A DNA stretch of 64,000 nt from Ochotona curzoniae (Eukaryota > Chordata > Mammalia > Lagomorpha > Ochotonidae): NCBI RefSeq assembly GCF_017591425.1, contig NW_024465655.1:2603501-2667500 (forward strand). Direction: 5' to 3'. The translations under genes and the position numbers were made by a program. Numbering within the stretch: the first letter of the stretch is position 1; each line of letters starts with the position of its first letter. The notes under the pieces were generated by a model. That model was given only the letters and a program-made list of their open reading frames with translations. It did not search any database and was not told the DNA's origin. This document shows positions 9,996 through 22,077 of this stretch, piece after piece.

Positions 9996-12900
9996 AAGGC
10001 TACCAAAAGGAAACCAGGTTGTCAGGAGTTTGCTGGTCTCAGGAAGAGAGAGCAGGTTTTATCCTCTTCCTCACACTGTTTGCACCTTTCCTGACACACC
10101 CTTCCTGATAGCTGGGACAGATTAGTTGAATCAGATATGAAAGTCGAACCATTACAGAGTAATGCGCAGCTAGATTGGGATGGGGTGCTGGAACCTGGCA
10201 TGACACAGAATGGGAACTGTCGCCACTCGTAAGGCTGTGAAGGTCAGCAGGGAACCCCTGCCATGTACATGTCGTATACCCTTGAAACAGGATGGAGACC
10301 ACGTTCACCAACACCCCAGGCAGCTAAGAAATCAAAGACCTACAGTGTGGTCAGTGGCACCTCCTCATTCCACAGGCCATTTTGGGGACAGTACATGTTG
10401 GCCCCCTGAGGGAAGGAACACAGCATTTTCCCATGGAGCCAGTCGAAGGCTTTACAGCAGCCTAAACTTGTGCTTCAAATTTGTGCCTCCGTAGAGGAAA
10501 ATATCTATCTATATGAGACTCATGGAGAGATAATCTGGAAATCAGATATGAGAGGGCTTTGACATTTATGACACACTATGCAAATCTGAACATGCTACTC
10601 CCAAACTCAGCATCTACAGTACAATGCAGAACAATCACTCGGGCCTCCGCGATGACATCCGTCTGCTTTCAGACACCTGCATATGATTTAGGGCAATCAA
10701 ATTCAACCCCCACAGGAAAACAATGCTCTCTTAGCCCCTATTGCCTTTCTGTTCCTTACCACGTAGTGTCTTCTGTCATGCTACATAAGTAATTGAGCAG
10801 GCAAAGAGATGTATGAGTTTTGAGGCTGAGAGTTTTATGTCTGTATCTTTCCATTGTCTCAGCTTATTTCTCACTGAATTCACTTTAGATTCCAAAGAGA
10901 TGACTGAGCCTGCATCTACGGATCTCTGTATCTTGTAGGTAGAGAGTGTTCCGAAAGAAACATGTAGAAGAAAGGTCAGAATTGTTATATCCATTGTCAT
11001 ATTCCTGAGCATGCAATTGCCTTGAAGGTTCCTCAGGAGACCCTGGCCACATGACTATCCTTCCAGTGGGATGTTGGCAGGCCCTTGCAAATCCATTCGA
11101 AGGAGAAGGCCCCAGAAACGTCTCCAACTGACATGCTAGGGCTAATTGCCCGTGCTTTCTATTGAGTCTTACTGAGCTTAGCTGCTTGATTTCTTCTAGA
11201 CCTCAAGAGGACTCAGACCTTTGACAAAGGCACCCTATTGATTGTGTTTTTCTCATCCTCCTGGGATATTGTGTTGATATCAAATGCCAAAGAAGAATCA
11301 TGCTTCAATTCAGAATCCAAAGCTCCGCGTGTGTCCTGGAACCTCTGGCTGCCTTTTCGAAGTTCATTCTGCTGTGTCTGTAGCAACCCTAACTCACTCC
11401 CAGTATGGGCTAGACACCTCTCATCTGGTACTTTTCTCAAAGAATGCAAAAGAAAGGATTCCCGCTCAGGCTTGCAACATGAGCAAGTACCCATAACACA
11501 GAAAAACGCATAAAAATACACATTCTAAAGACTGCTGAAAGGTATCCAGCAGCCTGTACGCGTCCTGGTTAAATCATGGAAGAGACTAGCAAGCCTTTGA
11601 GAGTCAGTGCTGCATTCCGAAGGCCATCCTATCTGAGCCTGTGTGGTCTCCCTGGGAGACACGGAGGCTTGGGAAACTCAGAGATAGTAGTAACAGGTGA
11701 AGGAGGAGATAGTGGTCTTTAGCTAGAGGAGAAAGCTGCTGTGTAGTTTGGCTCCTTCCTAGAGGCTGGCTTTCAGAAGCTTGGAGTAAGCTGTGGTAAA
11801 TACTGAGGGAAAACTGCAGTATACCTCTGGAAGTAGTACGCAGGGGGGCTCCTGTGCTCAGCAGGTAATCACCCCAGGAAACCTGGTGGTGCCCACTCTC
11901 CCTGCAGCTACTGCCCAACCTCTGTCCCTTCTGAGTGTGATTCACTAATGGCCACCCACAAAGAGGCTGACAAAGAGGCTCCTCTCTCCCGCCTGCTCAC
12001 TTGCGAACCTGCCTCCTGCACACCTGCCCTGTGCTCTGTAGGTCCACCAGCTCCATGGAGCCTGGCTACCTTTTTTTTTTTTGTCCATTCTTGTCCTCTT
12101 TTGATTACTTGAGGCTGATGGGTCAGGATTTAAAGACACTATTACTGCCAGATCCTCTTTCCTGCATTGTCTGAAAGCCTGTCTCCATTTAAGGCCTAGT
12201 CTTTTTTTTTGCCATTTTTGACCTAGTTCCCATTATTTTATATTTTTCCATATTAATTCAAATAAGCCACTTGTCAGCCTTCATACATCTTATTGGCTCC
12301 AGCTCTTCTATTGTGACTCAAATGAATGCCTGATGAAAAAAAAAAAAAAATCAGGGAGGCCGATGCCAGGGACTCACCCACTTGCTTAGCTTATAACATG
12401 ATAGACTATTTGGAAAGCTTCTTTCAAACATCCTGCTGGTATTGCTGATCAGACAAAGAGGTGATAGAACTCATTACCACTCCGTTCCCTGCCACTTTCA
12501 GATGCGAAAAGGCACTTAAGTGCATCAAAAACACGGATTTTAAAAAATGTAGATAAAGCATTTCTCTATTACCCTTAAATCTACCCATCCGTGAATGAGT
12601 AACTGGTAACCTGTTGATGAGTGTATTTCACAGATAAGGTGAATGAAGAAGAAATTGAGCAAAAGATGAAAGACCAAGGAATCAAGAATTCAATGACAAT
12701 AATTAGACATTTAGCTAAGACAGCGCTAATCCTCCCTCCTAATTTTTAGTCCCAGATCACTGTGTGACAGCAAAAGCTTAAGAGCCACCATTTTGGAGAT
12801 GATTATTTCTTGAGGCATGCATGGAACGACAATGGATCTTAGCAGACACCTTTAGGGGTAAATGATCCACAGACTGACCCTCCTGTTCAGAGGAAGAAAT

Positions 12901-13052
12901 TACCTGTTCTAACTGTACCAAACACTTTGAACCAAATCAAACTTCTCATGGCTTTCCCAATTGCTTGCATATGTTTTCTTTGCTGCTGTCATTTAGGGCA
13001 TTAGGACTGCTTAGGGGTGCTATTCCTAGGTTCTTTGCACCTTCAAAAGGCA
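9996..13052. other. unique DNA, no gene recognised
   Basis: About 3 kb with no recognisable gene. It holds short homopolymers (T run at 12071-12081, A run at 12336-12350) and nothing else I can name. Confidence 0.45.
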
Positions 13053-13440
13053 AATGGAGGAGGTGCTGTTGTCACAATTGGTTAAGCGGCCTCTTGGGAT
13101 TCCCATAACCCTTTGGCTGCCTGGGATGAAGTTCCATGCCTGTTTGCAATCCAGCTTCCTGCTAATGCAGGAGAGATGCAGATGACAGCTGGAGACACAA
13201 ACAGAATTCCTGGCTCCTGTCTTCAGTCTGGCCTAAGCCCCTCTGCTGCATGCACCTAGGGAGTGAGCCAGCATATGGGAGATCCATCTCTGTCCATCCG
13301 TCCATCCATCCATCCATCCATCCATGCATGCATGCATTCATCCACCCATTCATCCATCCATCTGTCCATCCATCCATCTATCCATCCATCCATCCACCTA
13401 TACATCTCTCTACCTTTCAAATAATAAATAAAAACAATCA
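13053..13440 (+). repeat. Old C-SINE with an expanded (ATCC)n
   Basis: A decayed C-SINE: 'CCAGCTTCCTGCTAATGCA' is the body and 'CCTTTCAAATAATAAATAAA' the 3' end. The CT-rich segment that normally precedes the tail has become a tetranucleotide array. Confidence 0.75.
13290..13400. repeat. (CATC)n microsatellite
   Basis: About 110 bp of CATC units with TGCATG-type variants near 13325-13336. It gives artefactual repetitive reading frames (His/Pro/Ser-rich one way, Met/Asp/Gly/Trp-rich the other) that are not genes. Confidence 0.95.
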
Positions 13441-13694
13441 GATGTTTCAAATAAAATTTTCCCCAGCAAATTATGCTTGAATTAGACACCTAAAAACAAG
13501 AGCAGAAACAACCATAATTACCCTATCTGGGACAAGTTCCCAACCTCTTCTATCAACCTGCTCTCTGCAAGTGACAGTACTTCAAAATGTTTACAGAACA
13601 AGTTTATGTTTGTACAAAAAAAAAAGAAACTTTTGCACATTTTTATTATATACACATTCCATGCACTTTCTGAAATTCCCTTAGATGTCTACAA

Positions 13695-13862
13695 TTAATA
13701 TATAGAGCTCAGTGTGGTGGCTCAGCCAGATAATCTTCTGCCATGAGGTACTGGCATCTTTCAAAGGCACCAGTTCAGGAGTGATGCACCAGACGGAAAG
13801 CTCTCCATCCCTCCACTCCCTGCAAAGTCTGTCTTTCAAACAAAAATAAACAAATCTTAAAC
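13695..13862 (+). repeat. C-SINE, old and deleted
   Basis: It keeps the 5' 'GTGGCTCAGCCAGATAA' head, a short body and the 'CTTTCAAACAAAAATAAACAAATCTT' type tail (quoted in part). The middle is deleted. Confidence 0.6.
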
Positions 13863-14473
13863 AGACAAAAGAATACTGCATAAAAAGGTGGAGCCTTATT
13901 GTGTGCTAACGTGTAATCCATGTGCTTTTATTTAAAATACATCCCAGAAACCTTTTCACAGCAATACCTTTCTACCATCAAATTTGCATATATTTTTATC
14001 CCTTTAAGATCAGTTTATAGAAATCACATACACATTTTCTGTATTATCAGAATGCCCAGGGAAGTGCATGAAGTTTACTTCTCAATTGCAATGTTTCAGA
14101 CATCCTTTTGTCAACATGGAATTTGCCAACTTGGAATTTTTACATCTTATCCTTTTTGCCAACTTAAAAAGGAAATAACAATATCTCATGGATGTTGAAT
14201 TTATTCTTCCTTAATGATTACTGACACAGATAGTTTTGTATTTGTTTTTTTGGCATTGGGTTGATTTTTTTTGTGAAATCTCAACACATGTTTCCAGCTT
14301 ATTTTGTCCTTCAAGGGCCAGTATGTACTACTTATTAGCCATAGCAATACATGTCAAATAATTTTCTCTCTATTTTGTCATTTATTTTTAATTTTTAATT
14401 GCACAGAATTGGGGGTGGTCCTGCTGGACATTTTTAAAAATACTTTTCTACATCAGGATTAAAAATACTCACC
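13863..14473. other. AT-rich unique DNA
   Basis: Strongly AT-rich sequence. No gene or repeat family was recognised. Confidence 0.45.
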
Positions 14474-14790
14474 TGAGGCCAGAGCTGTTATCGTACATTA
14501 TGCCTCTGCCTTCAGTGTCAGCATCCCCAATGGGTACCAGTTCATGTTCTGGATGCATCACTTCCCATCCAGCTTCCTGCCTATGTCCTGGGAAGGTGGC
14601 AGAAGATGTCTCAAGTCCTTTTCCCATATAGGAAACCCAGAAGAAGCTCCTGGCTCTTGGCTTCAAATTAGCCCAGCTCTGGTCATTGGGTTTATTTGGG
14701 GAGTGAACCAGTTGATAAAAGATCTCTCTGTGTCTCCATCTATCTCTACTCATGACTTTAAAATAAAAGTTTGGGTTTTTTTTTTTTTTA
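14474..14790 (+). repeat. C-SINE, intermediate age
   Basis: Full-length layout with 'CTTCCCATCCAGCTTCCTGC', 'GGAAACCCAGAAGAAGCTCC', 'TTTGGGGAGTGAACCAG' and a T/A-rich tail. No clear TSD was seen. Confidence 0.85.
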
Positions 14791-15689
14791 GAATTCTCTA
14801 ATACAAAAGGAAAAATATTCACCTAAATCTTTTTATACCTCCAAAAATGTTTACACTTAAAGTTTGATGTATGTAACATTTCTTGGTATCTCTTACTTTA
14901 TTTCTTATAATTTATCAAAGCAAATATTACAACATTTACTAAAGAATTTATTCCTTCATAAATCATTTAAGATTACAACTTATTTTATTCTGGAGTTATT
15001 GATTATTACCATAGAATTTTTATAAAGACTCTGCTAGTGATTTTTAGGTTACTTATATAGTATCAATTACTTTAGCTTTTTAATCAGTATTAATGTGTCA
15101 GGGTAATTTCCCATTATTTGTGACAACGGTTTATTCATTCAAATGCATTTAAAAATTATTCTGTTAGTATCCCCAAAAAGAGTGTTATGATGGTATTTGT
15201 GCTACACGTTAGAATAGTATGAAAAGAATTTATGGTTCTACAATTTGTGTAAATTGTTCCTCCCTAGAAAAAGCAAGATATGCCCATTTGTTCAGGTTTG
15301 CTTTGATTTCTCCAAATAAGGCATTCATTTCCTTCATGTATCTATTAACGTTTGCTGTTATGTGAACAGAATCGTCCTTCTCCTGTTTTATACAAATGGG
15401 GATTGTGAAGTTAGACTTACATACTGGAATCCAAGCTGTCTTCATTTTTGTAAGGCTTAGCTGATTCCCAGAAAAGCTAATTGCCACTGGGATACTCATT
15501 TCTGAATATCTCACTTCTCCCCATCTATACCACCATCACACCCAGTGGAGGTACCAGTAGCTATTGGATGTGTACTAATAGCTGTAATTTCCTAACTACT
15601 TCTCCCAAACCTACACAGTCCTCTTTGATCTAATCCTAGAATGTCAAAGATCAGCAAACCATGCACACAGAACCCTTGTGTAAACCCTC
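14791..15689. other. AT-rich unique DNA with one unidentified reverse ORF
   Basis: A 94-codon reverse-strand ORF (15230-15514) contains LFGEIKANLNKW. That phrase faintly recalls the region before IPCSW in L1 ORF2, but flanking translation does not continue as L1. I cannot assign it. The remainder is AT-rich without a recognised element. Confidence 0.35.
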
Positions 15690-15965
15690 CAGGGATTTTA
15701 TATAATAGTTAAAACACATTCCACCTGTCTTCCTCCAGCCAACCGGGGGCCATCTGCTCTGAGGCCACACCTCTCTCAGCCCCTGCCCCAGTCCCTGCTC
15801 AGTGTGTTCCACCACCCCTCCCTTCCTCCAGCTCCTTGCAGAAGTATCTCCTCCTTGGGGCCTTTGGGCAGGCTCTGACCCCTTCCCAGAAGCTCTTTGT
15901 TCAAAGATCTGCAAGGCTCTCCCTGACCCTCAGCCAAAACACACCCCATCTTTCTCTGATCTCAG
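15690..15965 (+). repeat. Probable L2 remnant
   Basis: It has an L2-like order of blocks: 'CTTGGGGCCTTTGGGCAGG', 'CTCTTTGTTCAAAGATCTGC' and 'AAGGCTCTCCCTGACC'. The last resembles the familiar GAGGCCTTCCCTGACC of L2. The match was made from memory. Confidence 0.42.
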
Positions 15966-16214
15966 CCTTCTATTTTTATGAAAAAAAAAATCATAAAATG
16001 TGCTTATTTTAACATCATCTCCCCTCAACCTGTTTTCCTCTGTCCAGACTCTACTTCAGAAGAATCAGGGTTTCCAAAGTCTTGGACACTGCCAAACTGA
16101 GACTAGAAACACGGCTGGCACAGAGTTTGTCCCCATCTTTTGGTGGGAGCAGTATGCAATTTACAGGTAAGAAGACTAATATTTTATTACAACCTCAGTT
16201 TTTTATTATTATTG

Positions 16215-16330
16215 GAACTCTTGGGAAACACTGAAAAAAGAGCATTGCTTTCTCTAGCCGTAATATGGGGTGATTAATAACTGAGAGAAAAAACATACAA
16301 AGTCCTAGCATGATTACTGGCACACACTGG
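16215..16330 (+). repeat. Possible MIR remnant
   Basis: 'ATATGGGGTGATTAATAA' followed by 'CAAAGTCCTAGCATGATTACTGGCACAC' (quoted in part) fits the 3' half of a MIR, with its TGCCTGGCACA end. Confidence 0.35.
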
Positions 16331-17687
16331 GAGACAAGCTATGCTAGTTCTTTGCCTGTTCCTGGGCTGTTTGCTTTTCCCAGCCAGCACCTCTGTCTTT
16401 ATTCCCAAAAGTGGAGGGAAGCTACCAGACTTAAAGCCCAGAAAGCTTTAGTATCAGCTGAAACAAAACTTTCAAATGAGGTGCAACACAGGAAGCTCTA
16501 CCATCTGTTGTGGGTTCTTGTTGTAATTTGTTTTCCGAAATGCAAGTGAACAGACATTTCAGCAAGCTATTCCCTACCCTAAACTGGAACAGAGAGTCCA
16601 AGATCGGGACAGTTGAACAGGTCAACAAATAGCTGTCATTTTGCTACAAATAGACACCATTTGGGTCTATAATCTTCATGCCACATTAGGGGAAAATACT
16701 CATTGCTCTGATGTCATATGGCACATTGAGGCATTAAACACAGTTCCCACAGGAGGATTCAAAATTTGAATAAATTGATGATTATGGTTTCCTAGGGCAA
16801 TTTCAGTTAATTTCCATGAGCCTCCAAGCACCAGGATGTGGGGGGTCCATAAATTACACAAGGCTATAAACTCTGCCGTAGTAAAAGTGGCTCCTTTAAA
16901 AAAGGAAATAAATCCTTTGACCTTGACTATCAAAGCATGGTCATGATTATTGCACATTTTCCTTTGGAGTTTACAAATGAGAAGTTCATTTTGTTTAACT
17001 ATACTTTTGGAGTTTCAGACCAAGGACACAATCATTTTCTATCATTTTATTCATTAATTAATAATAACTGCACATATTTAGGAAGTCCACATGACATTTT
17101 AATGCATATGCATACTGACCAAATCAAGTTAATTGACATTTCCTCCTCTTTGAAACGACTTCATGGTTGAAGACTTGGGACTCCTTTGTTTCATTCATTC
17201 ATTCATTCATTCATACATACAATAGGCTACTGTCACCACACCATGCTGTGTGACACTAGGAACTTCTTCCAAAGTCTAAGCCATATGAATAGACTGGCCA
17301 GCAAAGAGGCTGACAGTTCCTCTTGCAGCATTTGTCAAGTACTGGGTGGTCCTAGTCAAGATCAGGGCTCAGTCTACTTGAAATACCTTCTGGAGAGTTG
17401 AGGGTACAACATTTCAGGTGACCCCTTGTTCTGGAGAAGTTGTATGTGCATGCCACACACACATTTTCCTACAAAGTGCTGGAGCAGAGCCAGCCACACC
17501 AGACAGGAAAAGTATCCATCAAAAGCAGAAACTTAACCTTTCTGTGTTCTCATCTCATATTGTATATTCAAAGAGCTTGACAGTAACAACATCAACAGTA
17601 CAGCATTGCAAGGAGAATCACAGCATCAAGACCTTCAAGAAACTCAGGAAAGCCACTTGTTTAAACATGAAATTCACATACAATTTT
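16331..17687. other. unique DNA, no gene recognised
   Basis: No gene or repeat family was recognised apart from a short (CATT)n at about 17188-17215. Confidence 0.45.
17188..17215. repeat. (CATT)n short microsatellite
   Basis: About six CATT units ending in CATACATAC. Confidence 0.8.
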
Positions 17688-18002
17688 TGAATCTTTATTT
17701 ATGTGTTTGCATTTTGTTTGGGAAATGGAGAGTCACAAACAGACAGAGTGCAATCATCTTGCCCCCAATTCATTCCTGAATCATCCACAGTGTCCAGGGA
17801 GAGGCAGGGCTAAAGTCAGGGGTCGAGTCAGAAACGTCATCATGGATGTGAGGGACCCATCACCTGCTGCCTCCCGAAATGGATACACGTTAGCAGGGAG
17901 GGAGCTGAGATCTGGAGAGGAGCTGGTATTCCAGCCCAGACGTGCTGATACAAGATGTGGGTATCCCAAGTAGTGTCTTTACCACTGGGCCAAACACATC
18001 TG
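17688..18002 (-). repeat. C-SINE, old variant
   Basis: A reverse-strand copy: left AATCTTTATTTATG tail, GGGAAATGGAGAGTCACAAA block, and right-hand head 'GTATCCCAAGTAGTGTCTTT' and 'ACCACTGGGCCAAACACATC'. It is strongly diverged from the young copies. Confidence 0.7.
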
Positions 18003-18445
18003 CTCAGGAAAGCTTATTAAAGTCCTTACTTAGTGGAATGGCAAATCAAGAGAGATTTCTAATATGTATTTTCTGCAATCTTTATGTATCCTCTGCTATA
18101 TAACTATTATCTTCTAACATATATCTTCTTGTGTCCTACATCAGGAAGAAGGGGATAAAGCTTCCCTTCCACCCTGAGTCATGCTTTGACTGCCACTGGG
18201 ATCTGTCCAGGCCCTGAACAGACTGGGTCATACCCCAGCATTGGTAAGAACAAGTCTTCTCTCATTCACTCAAATGCTAATCTCTTCCAGAAACTCCCTC
18301 ACAGACAAACCTAGAAATAATGGCTTTTTAGCCTTCTGAGTATCTCTCAACCAATCAAGTAGACACATAAAAGTAAACATCATAATTACTGAAACGAATA
18401 ATATTTGAAAAGCCAGTCTAACTTTCCTTTAAAGTCAAACAGGGT
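18003..18445. other. unique DNA, no gene recognised
   Basis: Nothing recognised. Confidence 0.4.
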
Positions 18446-18735
18446 TATGGTGCAAGAAGTGTGTGGCTTAGTGGTTGGAACACCTGCTAAGATGTCCACA
18501 TCAGTGTCTGAACTCTAGCTGTTCCTGACTCTAGCTTATTGCTAGTGGAGATCTGGTAAATAGCCATAATGGTCCAGGTAATTTGGTTTCCATCATCCCC
18601 ATGACAGAGGCTGGGTAGGGTTCTGTGAAGCCTGGGTTTCTTCGCTGCACCCCCTTTCTGTTGGAAGCTTTTGGGGAGTGAAACATTGGACAGGATTTCC
18701 CTCTCTCTCACTTAAAAGAAAATAAGCTAAAACTT
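18446..18735 (+). repeat. C-SINE, old
   Basis: Decayed forward copy with 'GTGTGGCTTAGTGGTTGGAA' at the head and 'TTTTGGGGAGTGAAACATTGG' before the tail. Confidence 0.7.
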
Positions 18736-19108
18736 GATAAAAAATCAAAGGAAGTTACAGAAATTGGCCCCTGGTTCTCTGGTGTCTAGGACTCTCTGAC
18801 ACTTCATGCAGGTGTCATTGTAAATGGTGGTTACTTGTTCTCAGGGCATGGGTCTTAATAACGCTGCTTGACAAAGCACAGAACTTCAAGACTTCCACTT
18901 CTGTGTATTCACAGGGTCAAAAGAAGTGACATAAGGTAACAGCACCCTAGTGAACTCTAGACTGTGGAGGTTCAGTGTGGAAAAGAACCTTCCAGATCTC
19001 AGCAGAACACCCATGTGCTCGGGCCCTAAACCTCACCACTCACAGCTCACTCTGTCCTTCCTTTGCCCACTGAGCCCTCCTGAAAACACTGGTGCATTCC
19101 GTGGCAAG

Positions 19109-19322
19109 TATGCACCTCCCCTCCCCTCCCCTCCCCTCCCCTCCCCTCCCCTCCCCTCCCCTCCCCTCCCTTCCCCTCCCCATTCCTCCCCTCCCTCCTT
19201 CCCCTTCCCTCCTCTCCCCTCCCCTCCCCTCCCCTCCCCTCCCTTCCCCTCCCCATTCCTCCCCTCCCTCCTTCCCCTTCCCTCCTCTCCCCTACCCTCC
19301 CCTCCCCTTCCCTCCCCTCTTC
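19109..19322. repeat. (CCCCT)n satellite-like array with 73-bp higher-order duplication
   Basis: A pyrimidine array of CCCCT and CCCTT units. A block starting CATTCCTCCC at 19181 recurs at 19254, so a 73-bp unit has been duplicated on top of the 5-bp repeat. The reverse strand is (AGGGG)n, which can form G-quadruplexes. The Pro/Ser/Leu or Gly/Arg/Glu reading frames over it are artefacts. Confidence 0.95.
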
Positions 19323-19898
19323 TCTCTATGGTGCAGTCCATGGCAAACTCAGGTATGGTAAGGGGAAGGAAGGAATGTACTTTGTGAATGTCACCCAAGG
19401 TAGCTGCTAAAGAACACACTGGGCTAGCTCAGAGTAAGTGTGGAACTCCTGGAACCCAGGAAAAGCTCTCCTGAATGGGGATGGAAACAAAGACCCTATC
19501 AACCCATTCATCACAGCTTCATAATGAATATCCATAATGACAACGACAAGAAAGCACCAAGAACCTAAAATGCTATGTGCCAGAGAGGAAGCATTTAGAA
19601 AAGCTGCATACTGATCATTTTTCTTCAGGACACAGCATTGAGAAAAATTAAGTCTTTCACCCCTGATGACTTCCTGTGGCTAAGCCACAGAAATCTAATT
19701 GAGGGAAGGAGCACCACAGAAATCTGCTGTCTGCTCTGGCTGTAGAATCTTATTATTACAAGCCTTTGACTCAATTACTGTAACAGACAAAGGACTGTTG
19801 TCCTAGCATCGTTGCACAGACTGAACACCCCTCAAATAATTTTCTAATCTTTGTCTACTCATCCTCTTCAGCAAACAGATGAGGTGGAGCAATTACCC

Positions 19899-19901
<3 letters not shown>

Positions 19902-19952
<51 letters not shown>
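19902..19952. repeat. (CA)n microsatellite
   Basis: About 25 uninterrupted CA units. Confidence 0.97.
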
Positions 19953-19955
<3 letters not shown>

Positions 19956-20244
19956 TTCTGATTGATTTGGTAGGGGAGAAGGAAGTTTCCAAATGCATTT
20001 TGTATTTCTTTTAGAGAAAATACAAAACTGAGTGTCTGCATAACAAAAGAGTGAACATTTCTTCAAGAATAGTGTTGTCATACTGATGGCATTAAGAGTG
20101 AATTTTCTCAGCCTTGAGATTAGGGAAAATATTGGCACCACAGCAGTAGCTCACAGATACAAACTTGTGACTCATTGGGGTGATACATCATCCCTCTAGG
20201 GGTCATACAAGTGTATCTTTGCATGTTTCAAAGAGGTGAGTTCC

Positions 20245-20590
20245 ATGGGTAAACATGGCCTAGAAGTTATGATGCCAGCATCCCAGATCAGAGTATTCTA
20301 GTTACAATTTCTGACTCCAGCTCCTGACTTAGCTCCTGGCTCATGAAAACTGGGGGACACAGCAGAAATGATTCAAGTAATTGAGTTCCTCCTACCCTTC
20401 CCTTCCTCCTGGGTGGTGACCTGGATGGCATTCCTGGCTCCTGGCTCACCCCAGTCCCAAGCATCTCAGGAATTTGAGGAGTCACACAGTGGACATGCAC
20501 AGTCCATAAGAGGAGGTGGTTTGCATACGCACATGCGCACATACATACTGAATTCCAGTAATGTCTATTTAAAACAAAATCCAGCTGCAA
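20245..20590 (+). repeat. C-SINE, old
   Basis: Blocks 'GATGCCAGCATCCCAGATCA', 'GACTCCAGCTCCTGACTTAG' and 'GGTGACCTGGATGGCATTCC' are in C-SINE order. It is heavily diverged and the tail is not typical. Confidence 0.55.
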
Positions 20591-21409
20591 CATAGGGTCT
20601 TGACAGTTCTCTACTCTTTCTTCTTTGACATGTAGCAGATATAAACACCTTGACAGAGGAAGAAGCAGAGGTTAAGACATAGTCCCAATATTCTCTCATA
20701 TAATCCATTAAGTATCTGCTTTATTCGGGGTCGTGTTAAACCTCTACCTGTTCTTCATCAGGGAAAAAAAAAAAAAATCAATGCCAACTTACGGCTACTC
20801 TGCTGCTTTCCTCAACTCAGGAAATCATGTCTCAGCTTTTCCCTCCTCCAAGCACCACCTTGCACAGAACTTTTGGCACATTTATCACTTTGAATTTCAA
20901 TGATCTCTCTGTGACTCTGCCTCTTCTCTTTGGAGTGTGGAATCCTAGAGACAAATCCAGGGCCTGGGGCACAGGAAGTTTTCTTTGAATAAGTGAACGA
21001 TTGAAAGTTTGGTACTAAATAATCAAGAAGCTATCGACACCTGCTGGGAACACAGTCTTTCATTAGGAGTGAATTTTATGTTGCTATTGCAGATGAAGGA
21101 CTAAGAGCACAAGATACGTTCCAACGGACCCAAGGTATCCAGAATCAGTTGTATTAGCCTAATCCTCTATGCCATGCAGACTGCTGGGATGGAATTTAAT
21201 AGCTGATACATCTTTAAATTCTGCCTACAACCTTTAGGAAATAATAGCAATAATAATGAGGAGAAGATAATGACCAAAACAATCAGCTGAAGGCAATACA
21301 AGCTAATTGACCACCAAATCAATAGGAACAATTTACTTTCCTTTTGGTGATACCCTTGTTCTGGGGTTGGGTAGTGGGTAGTAGGCTCATGGGAACTCAT
21401 TAAACTTTT
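20591..21409. other. unique DNA, no gene recognised
   Basis: An A run at 20764-20776. Nothing else recognised. Confidence 0.4.
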
Positions 21410-22065
21410 AAAGATATTTCTGGGATGGACACTTGAGTTTGCAGTCAAGATGCTAGTTAGTTCTGGAGAGATTTCATCATGCTTGGAATGGCGCAACTGG
21501 CAGCAATTCAGATTGTCGAACTAGCAAAACCACTTGAGCAGTGCCCTCAGAGCATGTCCCATGTCAGCAACCCTGGTGGGATGGGTGGGAGGCTGGGTTG
21601 GGCTTTCCCCTTTATCACTCTCCTTACCCCAGAATCAGAAAAAAAAGAGAGAGAGAAATGTGGAAAAAATGGTCTTACCTACTTTCCTGTAACCCTTGAC
21701 CCTTTGTGCCCTTTGTGCTCGAATCAACTATGTAATATATAATTTTGATAATCTTTACATAGTTGATATATATATATATATATTTAAATATGCTAGTTAG
21801 GATGTCTGTGTCTCGAGTCAGAGTAACTATTTTGGATTCCTGGTTCTGGCTGTGGCTCCTGACTTCAGCTTTCTGCTAATGCAAACCTAGGGAGGCAGAG
21901 GTGATGTCACAGATAGATTCCTACTGCTATATGGAAGATCTGGATTGGGTTCCCAGTTCTTGTTTTTTTCTTGACACATCCCCAGCCAATGCAGGTTATT
22001 GAATGGGAATATTCTTTCTCTTTGTTTCTCTGTCTGTCTCTATATGAATAATTTTTAAATACATT
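21410..22065 (+). repeat. Old C-SINE split by a VNTR-element 3' end
   Basis: The 5' head is at about 21410-21460 and the body and tail at 21790-22065 ('TCCTGGTTCTGGCTGTGGCT', then 'CTGTCTGTCTCTATATGAAT'). The two parts are separated by the insertion at 21461-21789. Confidence 0.7.
21461..21789 (+). mobile_element. VNTR element, short 3' end with TSD (copy F)
   Basis: This is only the last ~330 bp of the family: 'GAGAGATTTCATCATGCTTG', 'GCAATTCAGATTGTCGAACT', 'CAGTGCCCTCAGAGCATGTC', 'TTACCTACTTTCCTGTAACC' and 'AATCAACTATGTAATATATA'. It is flanked by a perfect 11-bp TSD (ATGCTAGTTAG at 21450-21460 and 21790-21800) and sits inside a SINE. The extreme 5' truncation and TSD indicate L1-type integration. 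A TA-rich run (about 21768-21783) replaces a clean poly(A). Confidence 0.87.
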
Positions 22066-22077
22066 TGAAAACATATG

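Larger units (their letters stand above)
18736..20244. other. unique DNA with two simple repeats
   Basis: Apart from the CCCCT-type array and the CA microsatellite listed separately, I recognise no gene or family. Confidence 0.45.

Noticed and set aside
15230..15514. Calling this ORF an L1 ORF2 fragment
   Set aside because: Only a short phrase resembles L1, and both flanks fail to continue as L1 in any frame I could read.
18950..19419. Long Pro/Ser-rich and Gly/Arg/Glu-rich ORFs
   Set aside because: Frames through the CCCCT array; low-complexity artefacts.
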